Assembly: GCA_947034895.1 (NCBI GenBank)
Contig: OX344762.1
Span: forward strand, 37,552,760 to 37,616,759
Source: Rhytidiadelphus loreus
Taxonomy: Eukaryota; Streptophyta; Bryopsida; Hypnales; Hylocomiaceae
Length of the DNA: 64,000 nt
Direction: 5' to 3'
Under the pieces are notes generated by a model, which did no database searches, was not told the origin of the DNA, and saw only the letters and a list, made by a program, of their open reading frames with translations. Shown piece after piece: positions 10,534 to 23,460 of the stretch (position 1 is the stretch's first letter; each line of letters begins with the position of its first letter). The translations under genes were made by a program, and so were the position numbers.

Positions 10534-13500
10534 TTAATCCCTATTATCTGAATTGTCATTGACATTCTGTTCTACTGTATCATCCTGAGAGATCGCAGTG
10601 ACAAGTTCATCGAGATCCGTATCTGTGTAATCAGATTCCTCACCAGAAAAGCTCACCCAATGACCTTGCTCACCCTCTTCCTCCTCAAAATCAGCAATCT
10701 TGTCTTCGCCTTCGTTTTCGTCATCCTCATCAGCTTCTTCCCAATCCTCTTCGTTCCAAGCATCAATGCCAAAATCGTCGTCATCAGTTGAATCAGTTCC
10801 GTCATCTGAGACGGCTCCAAATCCCTCCAAATCATCTGTTCTGTCTGACGAATGTTCGTCTTTTCCTTCGTTCTCTTTCTTGAGAGCTGCTAAGTCTGGC
10901 CGTTCCTCCCCAGGAGGCCAGCCGCGATAAAATATAAGCTTACTTGGTTCTGTGGAGAGCATAACAGCCCCAGTAGACTCCTGAAAAAACCAGGAAACAT
11001 GCGATTTGGATTCAGTATCTGCCTGGTATTAAACTGCCGACTAGTTTAAACTCAGCAAGAAAATGCTGCTATCATGGAACATAATTTTATATCCTGGAGT
11101 ATTATAAGAGAATCTTTTTCTCGTATCTTCGTAACCCCAAAATGCCCAAAATGCCCAAAATGCCCAAAAGTGCCCACTTCCATATCTCAGGACCTAAAAA
11201 AAACATTCCTTATTCCAACGGGAAAGTTATACAATATTGGTATTAAAATGTAAACTGCAACAATCCAACCATTACAAGGTAGAAAGAATACCTCAATTTG
11301 TTCCACAACTGAAGCCACAGATGTACCCGGTGGTCTGCCCTTCACACCAATTTTCACAAAAGGATGCATTTCAAAATAACGGCAGATTGACTTGGCTAAG
11401 TCTTCATATATAGTGCTCTTTCCTGTATTGCAAATCACCGTTTAAATCAGTCGCTTGTGCTGTACGATAAAGAAACTGTTAGGGCTGTTCCTACAAGCCA
11501 TGAAATGAAAAATAGTGCCTGCAAAATGATGTATGCCAGAATAAGTGCAACTCGCATGACAAAGTGGAAATTGCATCGATGATAGAGTGCAGCTAGGAGA
11601 TTTATGATTCATGAAACTTACCAATGTTAAAATTAGCAGTCCTACCCACCATCAGAGGAATTTGCTGTCGCAGAAAATTCCTTTGTTTACGCGTGAGAGG
11701 TTCGGCCTGGAAGTAGGAGCCCGGTTTCGACTTTCCTGTTTTGTAGACGGAGTACTCGTCATCATACTCCAGTCCATCATCGTCCAATTCTTCAAGATTA
11801 CCTTCTGATCCTTCCTCACCCTCCAAATCATCTTCATCCTCTATTTTGGTCTGTTCAAGATCCCGACAGTCAGACTCCGCAAACTAGGCAACTCCTTAAG
11901 TAGACGTTACCGTTCCTCAGTGTAGTGGTTACATTGTTATAATTAAGAGGCTCTCGAATATTTAACCTCGACCCAAGCTCATGACGAACATGAAACCACA
12001 TGACACAGCGGAGCATTATCACAATGCAATGAATAAATAGTTTTTGCTGAAAACTTCTACATGATGAAATTTTGTTGATTTCCGTGCTCCTTGTTTTAGA
12101 ATTTACCATTTCAAACCTCAGGTGAGGGAAAAAAGCATGGTACTATTTAGACTCACCAGGCCTGCCTGCATCGTTTCAATCTCCTTCTCCAAAGTGGCAA
12201 GATGCTTCTCCAAGGACTACAACAATTACAAAGAAGTCGTCAGATGCTGAAAAGTGACATTTGGAATTGCATATAAAAAAAAACTTTATCAGATTGTGAA
12301 TGAGAACACAGCTAAAATTCCAAATCCTCAGAACAGGCACGAGATCATGATTCAGCTGTACAGGAGCAGTTTTCCGCTTGAACAGATTCTGTTCCTTGGC
12401 TAATCCAAAAATTTGTCGGTAGGAATTGAAGATAAGCCCACTCTTAAGTTCACTCCAAAATTGAACACTTGGAACTCAAGTCCACGAAATGGCGTAGGCA
12501 ATACCTGCATCCGTTGCATCTCAAGAGACCGTTTCAGGGCTTGTCTCTTTGTGAGGAGGTGCCGAGGTCTTAGCTCAGGTGGACGTTGATAGTTCTTGCC
12601 ACGGTAGACTATGATTGCTTGTCCTTTTGAAGTAGTAACGATGTCAACCAAAATTCCTCCACTCTCAATCTCAAGCATCCTAGCTGTTCGTTGAGCCTCA
12701 GGTAGTGGTGCCTTCACAAGGATTTTTACAAGTTCCCTGTATTTCCAGTGAAGATGCATGTTCTCAACAGTACCGCCAAATACTCCTCTCCTACCTGCGA
12801 AACGCCAGAATTAGTTGCAAATTATCCTTCCGCTTCAGTGTGCACAGAAGTGCACTAAATGGAGCAAACTGCTCGCAGGAGTTAATTGCATAAATCGTGT
12901 ACATATAGTCATAGAGGGAAGAATACACTTTAAGCTTGACTTCCAAGGCAGGTAAACGTAGGAAATTATCTCACCCAGTAATAGAAAAGCCTTCATTTTT
13001 AATCCAAGTTTTTTGTACATGTATCTCTCTCCATCTGAAAGATGCTCCTTATCCAGAGGTGCATCTGCAGGATTTGTTTTCGCATCAATCTTCTCTAGCT
13101 CTACCTGTGCTCTTTCCTTCTTCTGAAGGGCCTGTGAAACAGACATGTTCCAAAATTAGAGAAGCGTCCCATAGTATAAATCGGTTCTAGACAATCGTCT
13201 GCTTAGAAAAGTGACTAATTGCGCTCTCATGTAAACATGATCTTGTCTCCAGTTGTCATATACTCCAGTATCTTCAATGGGGCACCAATGTGATCATAGT
13301 TAGGAACTTCACCTTTTTCAGATGATGGTAGTAAGCAAATGCGAAAGAACTCTTGCGATATATGAATATCTCTGTATTGAAATATTGAGATATATAACAG
13401 TTCACTTATATATATGTATATACATAAAGAGTTCATATCTATGGAATGTACTTGACAGGTATAGGTAAGATTCAGTAAGAACAGCACGTATCCCAAATCA

Positions 13501-16500
13501 GTCTGCATGTAGATGCAAATTCGCTGTCAGCAAGGTACTGCACATAACAGGTCGTGAGTTCTAAGTGATGGATGTACTTACAAGCCTCATTTTTGATCGT
13601 ATGCGGTCAGTAGCTTGAGCTCTTTTCGTCTTTCGCGCTGCAATTCTTTCTCTTCGAGCTTCATCACTATTTTGCCAGGCTTCCCATGAAGCTCTCGTTT
13701 CCATGGCCTCCTCCAACGTCCCTGCTTTGCTGTTAAGAGCAAAGACAAGTTAAGTTTCACATAAGGGTACCCTCAGGAAGGCCATCATTGACCAGGTCCG
13801 ATCCCAAGTGATATAAATTAAATAGTGAACGAGAGAGATAATCGTCAGTACCTGGGTTCAACGACTTCCAGTGCCCTCTTGCGGCCACCTATACGAAGCC
13901 TCTCTTCCTCCTCTTGCAACGATTTAGCCATACGATCCCTCTCTTCTAAAACTACCTGAACTGCTGGGGGTAAAAAGTCTTTACCACGAGAAAACACAAT
14001 ATACTCCTTATCCCTGGCTAACAGGGTTCCTCCGGTGAGCCTCTGCAAAGTGTAGGTAAACGATTACATCTCCAGTCTCTTGCTGTGCATGACAATGACG
14101 ACATGACAAGACAACGATGCGAATATCAATATCAGTCTTACCTTCAATTCTTCAGCCATTCGCTCGTTACTGGTATTTTGAACCCCCCTCTTCACACCTA
14201 TCTTTACAATTTCGCTTTTTTCCCACAACTTCACAATAGCTGCAGCCAGACCCCCAAGTCCTCTGTTCCTGCCTGCATACGGTTACACAAACAAACGAAT
14301 AAATAGAAGAAATGTAATTTCATTTGAAACAACTCTCAAGAATTACAACATATGGGTCACTCAACAATCAACGAAACTAAAGCGGTACAATCTGCCAGCT
14401 GTGGAATGGACAAATAACGCGATAGGCAGACTTAACGAACGCTACAGTTGAAAGCAGAGCATACTGAAAGCAGCACAAAAAAGATATCTTTGCAGTGAAA
14501 GAACTACTCACAAAAGAGAAGCATTCAAGTTACTCACCAAGTACAAAATGAGGAGGGACAGGTCGTGCTAAACGTCGCAGCTCTGTCAATTCGAAATTAT
14601 TAAGTTTGGGTTTAACGCCATATGGCAGCAGCCTGAAAGGACGCTTAAATTCAAAATCTGGACTAAGTAAAAGATCGGCATCCACTGGAACAGGTCTTCT
14701 CCCAGTCCAATCTGCATACCGTGGCCCTAGTCCATCCAGTATCTCCTCCATCATTATCAAATCGGCTTCCAGCTTCTCCTTCACAGGGTTCAGTTTCTCC
14801 TTCACAAGGTTCTCCTTCTCTGCATCGACATTGAACATAGTTAACGGCCAGTAAGGAAACTATGAAACCAGAAACTCCTTACCAAGAGCACACAATCCCC
14901 TCATAGAAAGAAAGATTTCTAATCTCCACCCTAAGAAAAAATTCAACTCATATTCAAGTTCCAACGGAAAAATTTCGTTCATCCTAAAACAGCGCGAACT
15001 CAACTTCAGTCAAAATGAAATCCATATCATCTAAATATACTGTGCACTCTGCATCAACTAACCTGAATCATCCAGTGATGCCCTGTCCGCTGACTGGTCT
15101 TCTGTGCTATCGAAGTCCTCCTTTTCTATTGAGAGCTCCTCTTCCTCTTCCTCTTCCTCCTGATGCCCAGCTTCCAATGCGTCCGTCACCTGCTCCTCTG
15201 CATCATCCTCGTCTTCATCAAGAGACAATAATTTCCTTCTTTCCCTTTCTTCTCTTTCCTCCCTTTCTCGTACAAATGGGTGAACATAGTCTTTCCCACG
15301 GTAGATTACTGCAGCGCTACCGGACCGCCATATTACTAAACCACCTGTTAATCTCTGCATCCACAACCAGCCAAATAGAAACTGTCAACTCCGACAAGGC
15401 TATTAATAGATGAAACCCTTGCAGGAAAAGAAACACTAGTAAATGATCGAATAGGAATAGCTCATCGCGTTTTCATTTGAGCACAAGCAGCTGAACAATG
15501 AAAACTAACTATAATGCCGTTCTCATTTCCTTACTGTCCAACCCGATCCTTGTCAAACTCACCCAAATTCTGATTAAAGGATTCTATCCGAACGTCTAAA
15601 CACACTTGAGAAGTAGCTTAAATTCTAATTCCTCACACTCAAGCAAAATTCAGAAGTTGATTAAATCGAATATTCTGCAAGATGCACTCAATGAGATGCC
15701 AGGTTCAGTGAAGACGTTAAACCCTGACAGCTAGAAGTCGTTTACATTAGAAGTTTCTTCATTTCCCAAAGTCAGACAGGATGAGATGATTGACTAACCT
15801 CGAGATCTTCATGTGCTTTCTTCATATTCATGGACAAAGGTGCATCGCATCTCACTTTTGCGATCTCACAAGAGCGCCACCTATCATGGATAGCCTCAAC
15901 AATACCAGGAGTAACCCCTAAACGACCAACCTTCAGCCGCCCATGCGTCTGCAACCCAAGTGTTCGTAACCTTTTGAGTTCAGGTTCTGGTATTGTGAGT
16001 TCTGCCATGGAGGGTGGTTTCACTTTCTTCTTCTTCTCAATCTTTTCATCTACTTCTTCATCTTCATCCTTCTCCCAAGGAAATCTCTCGCTTAGTGTAC
16101 GCTGCCCCTCATCATCAGAAGCGCGCTTCGGCATGGGATGGTCAGCGGTCGTCCATCTTCGATCTACCCCAGATTGACCGGGTCTGAAAGCAAAACAGAA
16201 CTCTTTATCTGCGTGTCCATATTAATACAAACAACCGTCCTACATCATCTACACGATACTTCTCACATGAATAGCCAACAAAGGATGAAGCAACATCCTA
16301 CATTAGCATAAATCAAACATGTGCATATGCAGAATATAGTCACCACGAATATTTCTCTCGCTCCTGAAATTGCTAAATAGTGTATTGAAAGCTATCTTCC
16401 AAACCTTGATAGTAGCTTACATCAGCGTATAGATACAATCCCAGCAACTTATTTGTAGGATGTAAGACATTCGATAATCCAGAAGGTAAAAGGTACCTTG

Positions 16501-17380
16501 GCAAAAAGACCGAAGTCTCTGTCGCAGGACGGTTTTTGTTGAAGTCCATTTGAGATGCAGAAGTATCGTTCCCAATAGCGCGCAACTTTTCTACAATTCG
16601 AGCCATAGCAGACTTCTGTCCTCCGCCCTGGTAGTAGTTTCCTTCACCCGACCTTGAGTCTGATCCCTCCATCCCATCTGCTTCTTCTCTCTCTGAAACC
16701 CTCTTCATTGGCGGTGGTGACCTCCTGTCTCGAAAATTCCCATTGTCTGGACGTCCCGATCCCTGCTCCCATGGCGCTCTGTGCATATTCCGCCCCGTAC
16801 TGTACTGAGAATACCTGGAAGTTGTTGAACTCGGGGGATCGCTGCTCCGATTATCCTCATCTCCTCGTCTGGTGGACGAAGAAGGACCCCGATTGCTCCT
16901 GGAGTTCAAATGGCGTCTCTGCGCAGCAGCCCCACTCCCAGGTCCATTTTTATTGATCCTTGTTGATGGATCAGATTGCTTATCCTGAACACTACTTCCT
17001 CCCGAGTAACTCCTCTGGCCATTGGAAGGCTCGTCTTCTTCTACTACTCTCCAAGGAAACTCTGGTTCTGAGCTTTGCCCCCTTACAGGATACTTGAAAG
17101 TACCTTTGCCTGTAGGGGATGTCTTCTTCCATGTATCACGTTGAGTAGAAGACTCTTCTTCGTTAACCTCCTTCAGCGACGCTGAGCAAATCTGGCCTAA
17201 GCGCCAGTTAGGAGACTGAGAATGCAGAGAGGGGAACCTATTGCGATGAAGGAAGAGAAGTAGCGAGGTTTTGGAAGTTCTGCGAACGGACGAGAGGCTA
17301 TGTGAAGTTCGCCCATCCAAAGCACGAATTGGCCCTAGCAACCGCACCGGAGCCACGCCCGCCATTGTCGAAACCTCCAT
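10534..17380 (-). CDS. CFM2: Chloroplast CRM-domain splicing factor, four CRM domains (CFM2-like)
   Basis: CRM proteins bind RNA and promote group II (and some group I) intron splicing in chloroplasts. Thirteen exons join to 3,660 nt (1,219 residues), all phases consistent: 17380-16497, 16183-15799, 15354-15063, 14819-14538, 14272-14142, 14042-13852, 13729-13582, 13131-12975, 12794-12505, 12216-12157, 11883-11622, 11422-11292, 10980-10534. Residues 1-70 are Ser/Arg-rich with few acids, like a transit peptide. Four CRM domains lie near 354-446, 598-681, 802-892 and 1003-1092; the first three end in RLTGG or GG-type strands and YRGK(D/N) or SRGKDF, and the loops read [24 protein letters not shown] and [11 protein letters not shown] roughly 120-residue acidic tail follows. 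Four domains fit CFM2 better than three-domain CFM3. The exon 11 acceptor is the least certain. Confidence 0.9.
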
Positions 17381-18540
17381 ACAAGAAAGCCTTAACCAAA
17401 TTCGCTAGTTGCTTCTTGAAAGCTAGTTCTCAACCGCGACATTCATACGCATTCCTGACAAGCAAACCGTGTCATTGCCTACTGAAGTATCAAAAAACAG
17501 TGACTCTAACCTCGAATCCTCAATACACGATAACCTAAACAATCTCTTATATTGCTTCTATCATGTATAAAGCACAATCCTCCAGTGTCGCAATCTCCAT
17601 ACAAAACCCTCAACCAAATTCGCTCGTCACTTCTAATAGGCTATTTATCATAGATCTCAGCCGCGCCACTATACGCATTCCTGACAAGACTTCCTCGGCA
17701 TTGCCTAAAACAGTACAACGTATAGAAAGACTATAATTCTGCACTACACTAGAACTTAAAACCCTCTTCTATTGCTACTCTCAAGGAATTCAAGCTCAAC
17801 CTTCCGCAGTGTGCTCCGAATCACACAGAAACTAACAATTCAAAATCTCGTAGAAATTCCAGAGCAGCAGAACCCCTAAACCTCGACCCTCACCACAACG
17901 CTTCACGCAGTCGAAAACATTCACAAACTACATGAATTTATTTAGAAAGTCGGAAATGCAACAAATGCAACAAATGCAACGCCCTAACATTCAATTGCAA
18001 ACGATTTGACCTTCAAAGAGAAAACATAAATCTTATCTTCTCGTGAAAAAAACATAATTCGACCCTTGAATCCTCACAACATGAGAAACCTCAAAAAAAC
18101 TCTTCCATAGCTACTCTCATGAAAGCAAGCTCAATCCTCCAGTGTATTCCGAATCACACAAAAAATTAGAGCTCGGAATCTCGTCCACCTCAACAAATGT
18201 TCCACCTACTTAAATCTCGAACCTCACCACGACCACCGATTACTACGAAGCCAATTCAGACACTTCATGAATTTCATCAAGAAATTTCGGAAATGCAACT
18301 CTCGAAACTTTAATTATAAATAATTTTCACCTTCGAAGAGAAACCCTAAATCTTATCTTCTCATGATTGTCAGCCCTGCTGGTCGAAAAACACTTCCGAT
18401 AAACCCTACCAAAGCCCTGGCACCATACCTCAGAATGTTTCCAAACTACGACTTCAGCTCGACGGAATTGGTGGAGCCATGAGGTCCACTTCAGCAGCTC
18501 CGATGTGCTGCTGCCAATGCTGTCCTGCAATTAAACTTAG
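17381..18540 (-). promoter_or_regulatory. CRM gene upstream leader made of tandem duplications
   Basis: This stretch contains two sets of imperfect tandem duplications. In the first, blocks CTCCATACAA and CGCATTCCTGACAAG recur about 220-226 bp apart (17,375/17,594 and 17,448/17,674). In the second, blocks GCTACTCTCA and TCTTATCTTCTC recur about 320-336 bp apart (17,771/18,107 and 18,031/18,351). The CTCCAT block is the complement of the start-codon context, so a decayed copy of the gene's own start lies upstream. The exact transcription start is not visible. Confidence 0.55.
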
Positions 18541-18600
18541 GCCGCTGCCGGGAAGAATTGCTGCATGTGTTTTCGAGAGTGAAGATTGAGAAGAAGCGGA

Positions 18601-18623
18601 GGGGACGGGACGGGACGGGTGGG
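18601..18623 (+). promoter_or_regulatory. G-quadruplex-type motif at the CRM gene promoter
   Basis: Five G-runs (GGGG, then four GGG) are separated by loops of only 2, 2, 2 and 1 bases, from repeated GGGAC units. Relative to the minus-strand CRM gene the G-rich strand is the template strand. It lies about 1.2 kb upstream of the start codon, just beyond the duplicated leader, where a promoter would be expected. Confidence 0.5.
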
Positions 18624-18867
18624 TGAGTGGGCTTTTTGTGGATAACCCGCGATTGGATGCCTACGCGGCTACGCCCTTTCCCGATACTTGGGCGATTGCA
18701 GGTACGGGTATCAATTCAGTGATGATATTGGTGTTGATCTCAGGGTACGGGTTTCCATTATGGAATCGATACCATGCCGGCGCCTCTAAAAAAACCGCAG
18801 ACCACGATATCAATTTTGAGGATATGCAAAGTACAGTGCCTTTAGCAAAAGATTGCCACCCTAAATG

Positions 18868-19025
18868 AAGGTTAGATTCAGCATAAATTAAGTTATTTTT
18901 GTAAAAAAGTATCACATGTCATCTTATGAATGGTGTGAGGTGACTATGGACCCCTGAGAATCTAACGTGGAAATTCAATTTCAGCATGTAAGTGCCAAAT
19001 CAAACCTTCACATATTGTACCCATG
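18868..19025 (-). repeat. Dispersed repeat E, copy 2 (inverted)
   Basis: Reverse-complement match to 8,235-8,390, with the shared GAATGGTGTGAGGTGACT and GGGGTCC-type blocks diverged by scattered substitutions. Non-coding. Confidence 0.55.
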
Positions 19026-20540
19026 TTCATGTTTTTCTATTCAAGGGGTAGTAATATCTTTGTCTGGTGTGAAGCGCCGCCTTGAGGGTGTATTGCAAGT
19101 AAGATCTTGAGGGTAAGGCGCAAAGCCTGACCTCCAAATGTAGTCAATGAAATGTAAACTATAATTTCTTTCAACTTCTTTATCTTTGTGAACATATTTT
19201 ATTACTTGGGAACATGTTCACTATTAATATATGTAGTACTAGAATCCTCGTCCATCTCTTCATTTCTCTTTGCATTAAGCATATTTTTTTGTTTTTTCAC
19301 TTTCTCGACCTACACCTACGTTCTTCACTTTGTTGATGCACTTTGTTGACTTTTGTCTATGCTTTCCTTTTTGTAGAGTTTTTAAGAGACCAATTTTGAG
19401 GTATGTCTTTGCTTTCTTGTTACATTTCTATTTTACAATTTTGGTTGTCATTTTGGTTTTTGTTTCCTTGGTTTGTTCCTTAAGTTGTTAGGGCTTGTGT
19501 TTAGAGTTTTTGTTAAGTGGAATATACTTGTTTTCTTTCCTAGTTATGCCTAGAGAGATCACTCCTTGTAATTTAAGATATACACCTAAATTAAGAGGGT
19601 ATTTGATGAAGAGATATTTACTTTAATTATTACATTTAAGATGACCATATTTTTATATAAAAAGCTAAGAGGGGCAAATTTTCAATACCCTATGGTTTTT
19701 GTAAATTCATTAATGTGGCTTTTTAAGTAGGGTTATTTTACATATAAAATTTAAGTGTCCAATTTTTACTTGCCTCCACCCTTCTTCACATATTTTCCCT
19801 TCCATCTACTACATATGTGTATAGGGGATACATCATAAAACCAACAACAAGTACCGTTGACCAAGTGGCATTTTTTAACCCCTAAAGGCCAATTGTTCAT
19901 TGAACGAACAATTGAAAATCCAAGGAGGTTCTTGTAGACTACTTAAACTTTTCAAATTTGTGTCTAATTAGCTTCTTTGTGTGAATAGGGTCTAATTGGC
20001 AATCTATTTACATTAGGGTATGTCTAATTGAATTAATTATTAAATTAAGTCTAAAAAGGACAATTAGATCACAACCAATTCAAATTAATGGATATGAAAA
20101 TAAACAAAATTGTATGGTAGCTTTCCAATTTAAATAGTGTCTTCTTAGATGGGCATAAAGGCAAGTTGTGTCTTTTATTTCAAACTCTCAATTGGAGCAT
20201 AAAACTTTTATATAAATATATATATTTATATAATTATATAATTATATTTTTATATTTTTATATATATAATTTTAGCATCTGTGAACTCCTTCATCTCCTT
20301 GCAACTATCTCCTGTGATTACAGAATCCTCCAACCAATTGCTCCCCCCCCCCCCCCCCGCTTTGAAAAAAAATGAGAGCCGTGGATCCTCCATTGAGAAA
20401 ATTTCCAATCCTCCTTTGGAAAAATGAGAGCCGTTGTTCCCCCTATTGAGAAAATTTTCCTTCTTCCCCTTCTGATCTATCACCTATAATCCTCCTATTA
20501 ACCGACCTCCTCTTAGGACCTCCTTGATGTGGAAAAATAA
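19026..20540. other. AT-rich spacer with a C16 homopolymer and a short tandem duplication
   Basis: No gene was recognised. A run of sixteen C lies at 20,343-20,358. Immediately after it a roughly 54-bp unit beginning AAAAATGAGAGCCGT is duplicated (about 20,367 and 20,421). An A/T-only stretch lies near 20,208-20,272. Confidence 0.5.
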
Positions 20541-20967
20541 TAAATATGGATACAAATACGTGTCCAACATGCGGATACAATATGGGATATGGAATACAGT
20601 CAAATGGACATATCCCATATTGTTTGGAATTGTGAAGTGCTCCCTCAAATTCATATAGGAGGAGGGGGTGGAAAGATAATAAAGAAAAAAATTTATTTAC
20701 AAAATGGGAGAGGGAAGAAGTAATAGATAATTTTTATCAAAGTCTTGATCACAAAAATTAGGGAGTGGGGGAGGTAATAATTTTGTTTTTTTAAAGTTTT
20801 AATCACAAAAATCAAGGAGATCAAAGGGGAGGTAATAAATATTTTTAAAGAAAAGTTTTAATCACAAAAATCGGGGAAGGGGGGTTAATAAAAAATTAAA
20901 AAAATTTAATGGGGGTCTTTTGAGTGGAGGGAGGGAGGTGCATTATCTCACTATCTACTTAAAAGAC
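20540..20967 (-). repeat. Dispersed repeat H, copy 2 (inverted)
   Basis: This is the reverse-oriented, diverged relative of 2,821-3,180. It contains the complement of CAAACAATATGGGA, several C/G-skewed blocks, and ends with an imperfect hairpin starting CTTTTGAGTGGA and closing with CTTAAAAG. It has no coding capacity. Confidence 0.45.
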
Positions 20968-22970
20968 CAACATGACATAAATATTGTTTGTTTTCAATTT
21001 AGCTTGGGCTGTAAAAATTTGTACTAATAATAGTGATTCTTTGGTATATAAAATTGTATTTCTAATTATTACTTGGTGGATTGAGTAATGGAATTTGTAG
21101 TTGGATTTGAAGTTTAGTGTGGGGAATTATCTTGCTATTTAAATAAGGCCCAAGGAGTTTCTTGTTGTATTGCTTGCCTGTATTTGCATTCACTGAAGTT
21201 AATTGATGGATTGTTTATTAACTGATTGTTGGTGATTAATTGGAACTAGAAAGGATTACAAATTTGACTAGGGTCTTTGTGAGATGCATTACCTAAGCCC
21301 TAACACTGTTAGATCAATTAAAATTGATTGCTAAGGAAGAGTCTAGTTGAGCGAATTGGAATTGGAAGCATAGTTATGTAGCATATTATGTGAAAAAGAG
21401 AATGAATTGATTAGCAAGAATTTGTATGATCCTTATTGTGTTATTTTAGCATTTATAGTTAGATGGGGGATAAATTAAAAGTGAGAATTAAAATAAGTAG
21501 GCCTTAGAAATTAATTATCTTATTTAATTTTATCTAACATTAGCTCCACAACATGAACTAGATCAAGTGTGAGCTTCCCTTGGTTCCAATATGTGCTTGA
21601 TTAGTGCTACTAAACTAAGAATGGGAAGGACCAATCATCAATGAATATTTATTAGTTGTACTACAACAATGAGTTTGAATTGATTTGAGCTATATAGAAG
21701 ATCATTGATTGAATGTAATTTGGTTTATGTGATATGCTAATTGGTTTGGATGTGCTATGTTAGGATAAACAAATTGCCAAAGAATAATTTCCATGGACAC
21801 CCGCTGCATGTTTGTTAACAATTTAGCGAGAATTTTTAGTATAATTAAGAGTAAGAAGATTGATTAATATACAATTGCTAGTATCTGTGTTTGATGAGAA
21901 TTTGGGATAATTCAACTCAATGAACTATTTATCATGGGTCTGAGTGTGTTAATTGATTTACTCTGGTTAGGGAAGCCATGATCAAGTAGAGAGTAAAAAG
22001 ATTCAATGTATGAGTTTGAAAAAGTGATAAGGTTTGGTTACAAAAAATTACAATGAATTGTCTGATTAGGAGTAATTATGATTAATAAAGTTATATGTGT
22101 ATATTTTTGGACAGAGACCATTAACTGAACAAAGCACCAAGTCCTTGTTCAATTAGTAAAGGAAAAATTTAAGTTAAATGATGGGTGTGAGTTACTAATT
22201 AGAAGATTTGGTGTTTGGAGTGTGTATAACCTTTGTGATAACAAGCTAGGAGTTGTTGAGTTTGTAACCAAGAACTAGTGTGATTAGACAAATTGACAAT
22301 GGTGTGAGAGCATATATACCTGGTTGGGTCTGAGATGCTATTAGATGTGACCTAGTTAATGGATTAAAGACAAATTGTTAGGTAAGCTTACTTACTGACC
22401 ATGCTTTGCACTAGTTAGAGACAAATTGCTTTAGTTTAGGATCTTTGATTGAGCATTCTAAATTAGTAATTTGGCTAGTAAATTGGTAATGAATAGATGA
22501 GACAATTTGCTCCAAAAGGATAAATGAGCAATCACGGTAATTAACAAATTTATAAAATTATGTATTATTATATAACTTGCCATGTGACTAGGTGATAGTG
22601 CATGCATAATTAAATTGAGGTCATAACCTGTCAATTTGCCAAAACTTATATTCACTACTAGACAATAGTAAAATGTCATACATTGTCAATAGCACTATGG
22701 AATGGATTGACAAATTTGGGAATAAGAATGTTGCCTAGTGTGTAATTGTATAAAACAAACATGAATCTTTTAAAGAAAGTTAAATTCATTCCTTTCTACA
22801 AAACATGTGACTTTAAATACACAAACATTAGACTAAATTGACCTTTCCCTAATTAAGATCCCCTACACTGGACTTATACTTTGTGGTCTTGGATTTGTGT
22901 GATAGTAAAAATCTAAACTACAGTTCCATATGAAGTCAATTTTAGTCAAAAGTTCATGAATTTCGACTAA
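20968..22970. other. AT-rich spacer, nothing recognised
   Basis: About 2 kb without an open frame longer than about 75 codons, and no repeat that I could match elsewhere in the window. Confidence 0.45.
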
Positions 22971-23219
22971 AGATGTAAACATGTATCCCCATAGTGGGAG
23001 TATAATTTTTTATCCACCCAATTTTTTTTTGCAATCCTTGCAATTTGAGCATCTTTGGGGCATCTTTTGCAAAAATTCCTGGCGACTATTGAAATTTGGC
23101 ATTTATGTAACTAATAAAATTTCACATACAACTGTCAAAAAAATTTAGTTCTCAAATCACATTCTAAGAGGGGTCAAATTTTATTAGATGTGTTGGGGTT
23201 GCTTCAAGAAAAAATCTTT

Positions 23220-23460
23220 TCTTCTAACCTCAAGTCCTATTATGTTGCAATATGTGAAGTCAAAGTTCTTGAAATTTTTTCCACACAATCCAAATGTTTG
23301 TCTCTAATTTTTTACCATTTGGAATTAAATTTAAAAAAATACTTATTGCACAAGAAGTCATCAAAAAATATAGAGTGTAGTTTCTAAAATTTGGTACTTG
23401 TACTAGAAATGGTAGTTTTGGAGCATTTCTGGTGAAAACATAGCCAAAAACCTTTAGGAG
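23220..23460 (+). mobile_element. TTAA/CCCCTAAAGGACC element, right-end fragment P10 (type B)
   Basis: The segment ends with TTGGTACTTGTACTAGAAAT, TTTTGGAGCATTT and a decayed CCTTTAGGAG terminus followed by TTAA at 23,461-23,464, matching the right end of type B copies (for example up to 38,208). The left part of the element is not recognisable. Confidence 0.65.

Noticed and set aside
11137..11175. Short AATGCCCAA-type direct repeats in an intron of the CRM gene
   Set aside because: Three to four 10-bp units are ordinary intronic slippage; no functional meaning is apparent.
18623..18868. 81-codon frame just beyond the CRM gene promoter
   Set aside because: It overlaps the G-rich promoter motif, begins at a non-ATG codon, has no recognisable domain and no plausible splice partner.
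20208..20272. A/T-only stretch as a possible matrix-attachment or replication site
   Set aside because: Base composition alone cannot support such a function in a window this AT-rich.
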